Position numbers and translations under genes: made by a program
The notes under the pieces: model-generated
Told to the model about the DNA's origin: nothing
What the model saw: only the letters and a program-made list of their open reading frames with translations
The model's database searches: none
Part shown: piece after piece, positions 52,628 to 59,629 of the stretch
Layout: every line of letters begins with the position of its first letter
How positions within the stretch are numbered: the first letter of the stretch is position 1
Assembly: GCA_964630235.1 (NCBI GenBank)
Contig: CAZVUO010000001.1
Location: 434,001 to 498,000 of the forward strand
Direction of reading: 5' to 3'
DNA: 64,000 nucleotides
Source of the DNA: JBFLYH01 sp964630235
GTDB lineage: Bacteria > Oederibacteriota > JAAXVQ01 > JAUVAV01

Positions 52628-52762
52628 ATGAAGCGGACATATCAACCAAATCGTTATAAGCGAAAGAAAAAACATGGTTTTCGCAAAAGAACAAAAACAG
52701 CAAATGGCAGAAAAACCATTCGGGCAAGGCGCGCCAAAGGGAGAAAAAGGCTTACTGCTTAA
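52628..52762 (+). CDS. rpmH: Ribosomal protein bL34
   Basis: 44 aa: it begins MKRTYQPNRYKRKKKHGFRK and continues RTKTANGRKTIRARRAKGRK to the C-terminus RLTA, the bL34 sequence almost in full. AGAAAGGA lies just upstream. First gene of the conserved rpmH-rnpA-yidD-yidC-jag-mnmE cluster. Confidence 0.97.
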   Translation: MKRTYQPNRYKRKKKHGFRKRTKTANGRKTIRARRAKGRKRLTA

Positions 52763-52770
52763 TATAGTTT

Positions 52771-53112
52771 ATGATTAAACGAAAAAACCTGCCCAAAGGC
52801 GCAAGAATAACAACAGGCAATGACTTTAACATAATTATTAAAAACGGAAAATGTATTAAAGCGGAAAATTTTAAAATTTATTATATTAATAAACAAGACG
52901 CTAAATCACGTATAGGCATAATTGTATCGAAAAAAATAAAGGTAAAAGCCATTAAGAACAAATATAAAAGAATGGCACGAGAATTTTTTCGTATTAACAG
53001 GAGCAATTTTCTACGCAACATTGATATGGTAATCATCGTTTTTAAGGATAAAAAAGAGAAAACAGACCAAAAAATAACACAAATGCTTAAAAAAGAAAAG
53101 ATAATGGAATGA
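52771..53112 (+). CDS. rnpA: Ribonuclease P protein component
   Basis: 113 aa, starting 8 nt after rpmH. The signature region IKNKYKRMAREFFRINRSNF corresponds to the RNR motif of RnpA, and GIIVSKKIKVKAIKNKYKR is the RNA-binding strand-helix. Binds RNase P RNA in tRNA 5' maturation; the RNA gene is not in the window. Very A+T-rich. Overlaps yidD by 4 nt. Confidence 0.92.
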   Translation: MIKRKNLPKGARITTGNDFNIIIKNGKCIKAENFKIYYINKQDAKSRIGIIVSKKIKVKAIKNKYKRMAREFFRINRSNFLRNIDMVIIVFKDKKEKTDQKITQMLKKEKIME

Positions 53113-53330
53113 AAAAATTAATAACATTTTTATTAATAACTCTAATTAGAATCTATAAAATCATTATCTCTCCCCTTCTTGGGCCAGCCTGTAGATTTAT
53201 TCCTACCTGTTCAGAATATAGTCAAACCGCAATTATTAGATACGGTCCGTTTAAAGGGATTATGATGTCAATAAAAAGGGTTTTGCGTTGCCATCCGTTA
53301 CATCACGGGGGTTTCGATCCCCTTCCATAA
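53109..53330 (+). CDS. yidD: Membrane protein insertion efficiency factor YidD
   Basis: 73 aa: LIRIYKIIISPLLGPACRFI and PTCSEYSQTAIIRYGPFKGI are the family hallmarks, with RVLRCHPLHHGGFDPLP at the end. ATG overlaps the rnpA stop by 4 nt. Probable amphipathic membrane-associated helper of YidC. Confidence 0.96.
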   Translation: MKKLITFLLITLIRIYKIIISPLLGPACRFIPTCSEYSQTAIIRYGPFKGIMMSIKRVLRCHPLHHGGFDPLP

Positions 53331-53341
53331 GCAGGTGAAAA

Positions 53342-54913
53342 ATGGATAAAAGATTTATTGTTTTTATTATCATTTCGGTTGCCGTGCTCTATTTTTCAAA
53401 TTATTACACGATGCAGCGGGCAAAAGAAAAAGGACCCAAGGTCACATACAGCGAAGAAAAAACCCAAGAACAAAAAAGTATAAAAGAAGAAGTAACAGTT
53501 AAAGCAAAAACCCAGAGTAAGGCGGACCCGGATCAAGAAAAAACCATTCAATTTAGTAATGAAGAATTAAACGTGATGGCAAGTAACCTGGGCGGTGTTA
53601 TCAGCACGTTGACATTAAAGGCCGAAACAAAAGAAAAAAGCGAAGAGATCAAATTTATTTATCCGGGCGAAATAAATACTAACTTCCTTTTCGAATGTGA
53701 AATAAACAACGAGGAAGCAAACTTATACGAGAAATTGTGGGAAATCAATAATACAAACAAAGGCATAAATTTTATATATAGCGGACAGAACGAAGTACAA
53801 ATTAGCAAAAAAATAAATTTTGATATAGACCACACCGCGGAAATAGAAATAGAAATATCGAACTTAGGCAGCGAAACAAAGGAAATCAGTAACCCGAGAT
53901 TATTTTGGCACATCGCAAAGGATCTACAAAACGCCGCGAACATCAAACAGCTTGTTGTTTACACAAAAGCCAAAACCCACAGATTCAAATCGAAGAAAAA
54001 GAACGAGACCCAACTTATACAAACGGAACCGATATGGGCCGGCATGAAAGATCAATATTTTTGTTCTATCTTTTACGGAGCAGATCCAAAAATAGAAACC
54101 GTAAAGATACAACATTTTGACAACCAAAGCATGCAGATGGAAATAAATTTCACCAAACTAGACTTACAACCCGGAGAAACAAAAAGCATTAAATTAAAAG
54201 GATATTTCGGCCCGCAGGACTATGTGGAATTGAAAAAAAGAGGCGCTCAAATTCACCGCATCGTTCATTTTGGTTTTTTCCATTTTATCGGAGTACCGAT
54301 TTACTATACCTTGAGATATTTTTATGCTCTAACAAATAATTATGGGTTTGCCATCATTTTACTGACCCTCCTGATCAGGATTATTCTTTGGTGGCCCACA
54401 CAGAAAAGCTATTCTTCGATGAAAAAAATGCAAACCGCGATGAACAAGATGCAACCCAGGCTTAAAACGTTAAAAGAGATTTATAAGAACGACGCGGCAA
54501 AACTCAACGAAGAAACCATGAAATTGTATAAGGAATATCAAATTAACCCGATGGGCGGTTGCTTGCCCATGCTTCTGCAAATGCCGGTGTTTTTCGCTTT
54601 ATATTCAACACTCGTTTCTGCGGTTGAGCTAAAAGGGGCAGAATTTATTTGGTTTTGGAAGGATCTCTCTTCAAAAGATCCCTACTATGTGTTACCGTTA
54701 TTAATGGGAATAACGATGTTTATACAGCAAAAAATATCAACCCCGCCCGCGGCCACACCAGAAGCAGCTGCACAGCAAAAAATGATGTTGTATTTTATGC
54801 CTGCCATGCTGACGTTTTTCTCGTTTGTTTGGCCGTCCGGGTTACTTCTTTACTGGGTGGTTTCAAACGTCCTGTCTATTGGTCAGCAAATTATGATTAA
54901 TCAACGTCGCTAG
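53342..54913 (+). CDS. yidC: Membrane protein insertase YidC
   Basis: 523 aa with AGGTG upstream. An N-terminal TM (IVFIIISVAVLYFSNYYT), a long periplasmic beta domain (about 60-330) typical of Gram-negative YidC, then the conserved 60KD_IMP core. Core helices include YYTLRYFYALTNNYGFAIILL, the cytoplasmic hairpin with QPRLKTLKEIYKNDAAKLNE, and MGGCLPMLLQMPVFFALY. Inserts membrane proteins alone or with SecYEG. Follows yidD by 11 nt. Confidence 0.96.
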   Translation: MDKRFIVFIIISVAVLYFSNYYTMQRAKEKGPKVTYSEEKTQEQKSIKEEVTVKAKTQSKADPDQEKTIQFSNEELNVMASNLGGVISTLTLKAETKEKSEEIKFIYPGEINTNFLFECEINNEEANLYEKLWEINNTNKGINFIYSGQNEVQISKKINFDIDHTAEIEIEISNLGSETKEISNPRLFWHIAKDLQNAANIKQLVVYTKAKTHRFKSKKKNETQLIQTEPIWAGMKDQYFCSIFYGADPKIETVKIQHFDNQSMQMEINFTKLDLQPGETKSIKLKGYFGPQDYVELKKRGAQIHRIVHFGFFHFIGVPIYYTLRYFYALTNNYGFAIILLTLLIRIILWWPTQKSYSSMKKMQTAMNKMQPRLKTLKEIYKNDAAKLNEETMKLYKEYQINPMGGCLPMLLQMPVFFALYSTLVSAVELKGAEFIWFWKDLSSKDPYYVLPLLMGITMFIQQKISTPPAATPEAAAQQKMMLYFMPAMLTFFSFVWPSGLLLYWVVSNVLSIGQQIMINQRR

Positions 54914-54934
54914 AGAACGAGGAGGTAAAAATAA

Positions 54935-55678
54935 ATGAACGAAGTCACCAAGGAAGCAAAAACAGTGGAAAGCGCCATCGAAGCCGCGCTCAATTATTTA
55001 GGTTGTGCGCGCGACAGTGCGAAGATAGAGATAATTCAAGAACCGGTTAGAGGAATTTTCGGGTTGACTAAAATGGCGAAAGTAAGGGTTTCATGCCCTG
55101 ACAAAATCTTAGCGTCAATAAAAAACCCCGAAAGCATACCCCATAACCAAGCAGAACCCAGGATTACAATCGAATTATCCTCACAGGAGGTTGAAGAACT
55201 TACCGAAAAAGGAGAGGCGATTTTAAGCAAAATACTGAACGCAATGGGATTGCAGCCGAAAATAAAAACCAGTTACGAAGACGGGAGCATTGTCCTGGAT
55301 GTGCTTTGTGACGCCGAGGGATTATTAATTGGTAAGCACGGGCAAACCTTAGCGGCCCTGCAATACCTGCTTAATAAAATCATGCATCATCAAATCGACC
55401 CCAAAGGAAGATTCGTGGTGGATATCGGCGGTTACCGGCAGCGCCATAAAATGATTTTGGAAAAGACCGCAAAAAAGATCGCACAAAAAGTAGCCGAAAC
55501 TAAACAAGAAGAACAACTCAACACCATGAGTGCCTTTGATAGAAGGATCATTCATTTGGTGCTGAAGGATAACCCGATGATCACCACCTATAGCCTAGGT
55601 GAAGGCGCCTTTAGAAGAGTTGTCATTGCGCCACGCGAGAAAGACACGAAAGAAACCGAAGATTTAGATAAAGAATAA
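54935..55678 (+). CDS. jag: RNA-binding protein Jag/KhpB
   Basis: 247 aa with a strong GAGGAGG site. Jag_N domain (about 5-50; VESAIEAALNYLGCARDSA, RGIFGLTKMAKVRV), type II KH domain (LIGKHGQTLAALQYLLNKIM) and C-terminal R3H (FDRRIIHLVLKDNPMITTYS with R-x3-H). KhpB binds RNA with KhpA and influences cell elongation and division in Gram-positives; in other bacteria its role is less clear. Confidence 0.95.
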   Translation: MNEVTKEAKTVESAIEAALNYLGCARDSAKIEIIQEPVRGIFGLTKMAKVRVSCPDKILASIKNPESIPHNQAEPRITIELSSQEVEELTEKGEAILSKILNAMGLQPKIKTSYEDGSIVLDVLCDAEGLLIGKHGQTLAALQYLLNKIMHHQIDPKGRFVVDIGGYRQRHKMILEKTAKKIAQKVAETKQEEQLNTMSAFDRRIIHLVLKDNPMITTYSLGEGAFRRVVIAPREKDTKETEDLDKE

Positions 55679-55719
55679 CACGTGCACAACTTGGATAAAT
55701 ATTTTGACGAAGAGGAATC

Positions 55720-57081
55720 ATGAATACGCGGTCGGATACGATCGCAGCAATAAGTACTCCTGCAGGAATAGGCGGAATAGGAATAATCAGAATATCTGGA
55801 TCCAAGGCTATAGAAATAACCAACCGAATATCTCATACCACCGTTGATATCTCGCAACTAAATCATTTAAAAGCAAGAAAAATAATATATTCTAAAATTA
55901 TTGATAAGGACGAAAGCAAAATAGATGAGGTTATTTTGGTTTATATGCCCGCAAAAAAAAGTTTTACCGGTGAACAAACAATAGAAATCCAATGTCATGG
56001 AGGTCGTGCCGTTTTATCTCTTATTTTAAGTAGGGTGCTCGAGAGCGGGGCAAGAGTGGCGAACCCAGGAGAATTTACGCGTCGAGCATTTGAGAACGGA
56101 AGAATTAATCTAATTCAAGCAGAGGCCATTAACGAGCTTATAAAAGCAAGGTCTGGTGTTGCAGTAAAAGCTGCCTGGCGACAATACGACGGAGGATTAA
56201 ATACAACCTGCGAAGAATTAAGAAACTTCCTAATCAAGGTAAAAACGGATATTCAAGCTATGGTTGATTTTGAAATAGATCTAAACGAGCTAAATAATCT
56301 AAAGAAGACGATAGAAAAAATTTATAGAAGCATAGATGAATTACTTATACAGCAAGGGCGTTGTAGGACTAATAATTCAATAATTTGGATAACATTAGTT
56401 GGGCCTGCAAACTCCGGTAAGTCGAGCATATTTAACAGAATATTGAGATCAGAAAGATCCATAGTTAGCGATACACCGGGAACAACGACAGATTATATAT
56501 CAGAAGTAATCGAACTAGAGGGGAAGGAAGTTAGAATTACAGATACCGCTGGTTTTAAAATTCCGGATACGAATATTCAGAAAAGCTCTATAGAAAGAAC
56601 AATTAAGCAACAAGAGGCAGCTGATATTGTTTTATATGTTTTTGATCAGAGTCAAGATATTACTGATCATATACAAGAGATATCACGTGTGATTAATTCT
56701 GGAGGGATTATTATATTTAATAAATGTGATCTGCCGGTTCATCAAACGGTAAGTAAATATATTGAGAATAGAAAGGAATTTTTGTTTAAGACATCCGCGG
56801 TAGACAATGCAGGAATAGAAGAGGTATTAAATTGTATTGCAGAAAAAGTATCTTCTGAATTTGGAGAAAATACTTTTTCACTAAACATGAGGCAAAAAAA
56901 TCTTTTAATTAAGGCGAAAGAGGAATTAAAAGCAGTGCTTGATATTAAACAGCACGAGAGATTGGATATTTGTTTATTCCATATTAACGAAACAATAAAA
57001 TCATTATCAGAGATAATCGGCGATATTTCAAATGAAGAAATTCTAGGGTCAATATTTTCAAATTTTTGTATAGGAAAATAA
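55720..57081 (+). CDS. mnmE: tRNA uridine-5-carboxymethylaminomethyl synthesis GTPase
   Basis: 453 aa with GAGGA upstream. N-terminal folate-binding domain (ISTPAGIGGIGIIRISGSKA), helical domain, and inserted GTPase domain with G1 GPANSGKSSIF, G2 TTTDY, G3 DTAGFK and G4 NKCD. The C-terminus ends FCIGK, the conserved Cys motif. Acts with MnmG to modify U34 of certain tRNAs; mnmG is not in the window. Confidence 0.96.
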   Translation: MNTRSDTIAAISTPAGIGGIGIIRISGSKAIEITNRISHTTVDISQLNHLKARKIIYSKIIDKDESKIDEVILVYMPAKKSFTGEQTIEIQCHGGRAVLSLILSRVLESGARVANPGEFTRRAFENGRINLIQAEAINELIKARSGVAVKAAWRQYDGGLNTTCEELRNFLIKVKTDIQAMVDFEIDLNELNNLKKTIEKIYRSIDELLIQQGRCRTNNSIIWITLVGPANSGKSSIFNRILRSERSIVSDTPGTTTDYISEVIELEGKEVRITDTAGFKIPDTNIQKSSIERTIKQQEAADIVLYVFDQSQDITDHIQEISRVINSGGIIIFNKCDLPVHQTVSKYIENRKEFLFKTSAVDNAGIEEVLNCIAEKVSSEFGENTFSLNMRQKNLLIKAKEELKAVLDIKQHERLDICLFHINETIKSLSEIIGDISNEEILGSIFSNFCIGK

Positions 57082-57097
57082 AGTGTCACGTGAAACA
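57082..57097. promoter_or_regulatory. ParB-binding parS-like site 1
   Basis: AGTGTCACGTGAAACA matches the 16-bp parS consensus TGTTTCACGTGAAACA at 14 positions. It spans the rsmG start codon. No parAB genes are in the window. Confidence 0.65.
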
Positions 57098-57817
57098 ATA
57101 ATGAATATCAGAGATGTATTGATAAAAGGAACTGAAAAATTCGGTATTAAATTATCGGATGATAAAATAGATAAATTGATGCATTATGCGGAACTAATAA
57201 ATTATTTTAATGAAATCACGAATATTACTTCTATTTCAGATGAAAAAGAAATAGTAATTAAGCATTTCTTGGACTCATTAATTCCGATTTCCTTTGAAAG
57301 CTTAAAAAATAAAAAAATAATTGATATCGGATCAGGAGCAGGACTTCCTGGAATTCCAATAAAAATATTTTATGGCAATGAAATAGAAATAACACTGCTT
57401 GATTCTTCAATGAAAAAATCTAACATTTTAAAGAAAATTTGCGAAAAGTTGGAACTGGAAAATATTGAAATTATAAATAAAACCGCGGAGGAATTAGGAA
57501 GAATAGATTTTTATAGAGAAAAATTTGATGCCGCATTAATAAGAGCAGTAGGTAGCATAAGTACAATCATTGAATATTCTATTCCTCTTTTAACCATAAG
57601 CGGACATGCAATTTTATACAAAGGGCCAAATGTTGATAAAGAGGTGGAAAACTCAAAAAATGCTGAAGAGATTTTTAAATCAGAAATTATAAAAAACATA
57701 GAATTTATTATACCTTTCTCTGATTATAAAAGAAGGATTATCATTGTGGAAAAGAAAAGCGAAACAAATAATTTATATCCTAGAAGGCCAGGTGTTCCAA
57801 GAAAAAGGCCATTATAA
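57083..57817 (+). CDS. rsmG: 16S rRNA (guanine527-N7)-methyltransferase RsmG
   Basis: 244 aa from a GTG (AGGA 8 nt upstream); ATG at 57101 is an alternative. The SAM-binding core is IIDIGSGAGLPGIPIKIFYG and ITLLDSSMKKSNILKKICEK, followed by FDAALIRAVGS. Modifies G527 in 16S rRNA, whose loss can give low-level streptomycin resistance. Flanked by two parS-like sites. Confidence 0.95.
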   Translation: MSRETIMNIRDVLIKGTEKFGIKLSDDKIDKLMHYAELINYFNEITNITSISDEKEIVIKHFLDSLIPISFESLKNKKIIDIGSGAGLPGIPIKIFYGNEIEITLLDSSMKKSNILKKICEKLELENIEIINKTAEELGRIDFYREKFDAALIRAVGSISTIIEYSIPLLTISGHAILYKGPNVDKEVENSKNAEEIFKSEIIKNIEFIIPFSDYKRRIIIVEKKSETNNLYPRRPGVPRKRPL

Positions 57818-57833
57818 AGTTTCACGTGAAACA
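57818..57833. promoter_or_regulatory. ParB-binding parS-like site 2
   Basis: AGTTTCACGTGAAACA differs from the parS consensus TGTTTCACGTGAAACA at one outer base. It sits between rsmG and recF, directly after the rsmG stop. Confidence 0.82.
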
Positions 57834-57844
57834 AAGGAAAGTCA

Positions 57845-58963
57845 ATGAAGATAATCGAGATAAAAATTAGAAATTTTAGAAATATTATTTGTTTTAATCT
57901 TAGCAACATTAATAATTTTAATGTTATTATTGGAAATAACGCGCAGGGAAAAAGCAATTTAATAGAAAGTTTGTTTTATGTAGGAAGCTTAAAATCATTC
58001 AGATGCTTCGAGGAATCAGAATTAATAAATTTTGATTCTAAAGTAGCAAAAATTGATGCCATTTTTACAAAAAAAGAGGCAAATAACTCAGTTAAAATAA
58101 TTTTAGACAGAGAAAACAACAAAAGTATAAGTATAAACGAAAAAAAAGTAACCAAGTTATCAGATTATATAGGAAAATTTAATATTACCCTATTCTCTCC
58201 AGATGATCTATCAATCATTAAAGGAGATTCCTCACACAGAAGAAAATTCATAGACAGCATTTTTTCGCAGATAGATAAACAGTATTTAGGATTAATAATA
58301 GGGTATCATAAAATCTTAAAACATAGAAATCAGCTTCTAAAAATGATAAAAATGAAAATAGAAAAAGAAATAAACCTAGATCCCTGGGATGAACAAATAA
58401 TTAAATATTCTTCAACTATATATAAAATAAGAAGAGAAAAAACAGAAAAACTAAATAAATTAGCACATAATATTCACAATATATTAAAAAATGAAGAATT
58501 TCTTGATATTCTGTATAAAGATACAATATATTGTGGATCAGTTGAATCACAGGACGATTATGAAAAATCCTTTAAAAACAAGCTTAAGAGAGTAAGGACA
58601 GAAGAAATATCAAGAGGAACTTCTCTCCTGGGTCCGCACAGAGATGATTTAGAAATTACTATTAATAATTTAAATGCAAGGGTTTTTGGCTCTCAAGGAC
58701 AAAAAAGATCAGTTGCCATTAGCTTGAGAATGGCCGAAGCAGAAATAATCAATAACGAATTCAATGAATATCCTATATTGCTGCTGGATGATATTTTTTC
58801 AGAATTGGATGAAAAACGTAAGAAGGATCTTTTAACGCTTATTGAAAATAAATCTCAGGTTTTTATCACCGGGACTCATTCGAATGATTTTGGTTTACTG
58901 GTAAATAAAGCAGATGTTTTTCATGTAGAAAAAGGAGTGATCACGAAAGCATATGCCCACTAA
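57845..58963 (+). CDS. recF: DNA recombination/repair protein RecF
   Basis: 372 aa, AAAGGA upstream. SMC-like ATPase: Walker A GNNAQGKSNLIES, signature SQGQKRSVAISL and Walker B ILLLDDIFSELDEKR. Loads RecA at gaps together with RecO/RecR. Its position beside rsmG and gyrB rather than dnaN differs from the most common order. Confidence 0.95.
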   Translation: MKIIEIKIRNFRNIICFNLSNINNFNVIIGNNAQGKSNLIESLFYVGSLKSFRCFEESELINFDSKVAKIDAIFTKKEANNSVKIILDRENNKSISINEKKVTKLSDYIGKFNITLFSPDDLSIIKGDSSHRRKFIDSIFSQIDKQYLGLIIGYHKILKHRNQLLKMIKMKIEKEINLDPWDEQIIKYSSTIYKIRREKTEKLNKLAHNIHNILKNEEFLDILYKDTIYCGSVESQDDYEKSFKNKLKRVRTEEISRGTSLLGPHRDDLEITINNLNARVFGSQGQKRSVAISLRMAEAEIINNEFNEYPILLLDDIFSELDEKRKKDLLTLIENKSQVFITGTHSNDFGLLVNKADVFHVEKGVITKAYAH

Positions 58964-59282
58964 CCGAACAAGAAAAAACCGCGCACCATTGCCACTAAGC
59001 ACAATTTTAAGGCCGCTTCTTGATAAAATAAAAACACAAAAGAATCAAAACGAAGTTGCATTGAATGCGTTTTGGTATGGGATAGTCGGCGAAAAAACCG
59101 CAAAACACACAAAATTACTAATGATTAAAAGTAAAACATTAATTATTTTGGCTGAAAACGCTTCTTGGCTGAATGAGTTGACTTTTTTGAAGGATAAGAT
59201 TAAAATAAAGTCCAAAATATTCTTTTCTCAACAAGGTATAGAAATCGAGGATGTTATTTTCAAATTAGGCAACCCTGCTTAA
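58953..59282 (+). CDS. DUF721/DciA-like protein
   Basis: 109 aa, starting 11 nt inside recF. The region FWYGIVGEKTAKHTKLLMIK and LIILAENASWLNELTFLKDK match the DUF721 fold. DciA members load the replicative helicase DnaB in bacteria lacking DnaC, and the family often sits beside recF and gyrB; that role fits the context but is not proven here. Confidence 0.85.
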   Translation: MPTNRTRKNRAPLPLSTILRPLLDKIKTQKNQNEVALNAFWYGIVGEKTAKHTKLLMIKSKTLIILAENASWLNELTFLKDKIKIKSKIFFSQQGIEIEDVIFKLGNPA

Positions 59283-59317
59283 AATCCGGGCAAGTTGATG
59301 TGGATATTAAAACAGCG

Positions 59318-59447
59318 CCATCTCTTCCGCGGGGCACTCCGAGCTTGCTCGGGGGTGAAAAAGGAATCGTTGCTCCGGGGATGTCGCCCAAAAGGGGTAG
59401 CGATGGATGAGGTTGGTACCCCGGGTTTTGCCTGGGGGGCTCCATAA
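59318..59447 (+). repeat. Dispersed structured repeat, copy C
   Basis: Third copy, between the DUF721 gene and gyrB. CATCTCT (59319-59325) pairs with GGGGATG (59377-59383) through two G-U pairs instead of G-C pairs, so pairing is kept despite base changes. GGGGTA (59394-59399) and TACCCC (59417-59422), and CCCCGGG (59419-59425) with CCTGGGG (59431-59437), recur as in copy B. The remaining 59448-59629 holds no recognised feature. Confidence 0.75.
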
Positions 59448-59629
59448 GTATTTATCTAAATTGAATAGTGTTTTCACCAGGCACACCCCGGATTTCAGAC
59501 CAAAAAAATTAAATCCACCAAGGAAGACAACGCCAACGGGGATGATTGCACGGCGAGCGCAATTAGATCAAAGGTTTTAAGGAAAAATGGGCCATTCTAA
59601 AGGAACGGTCCAATAATCATGAGGCGTAT

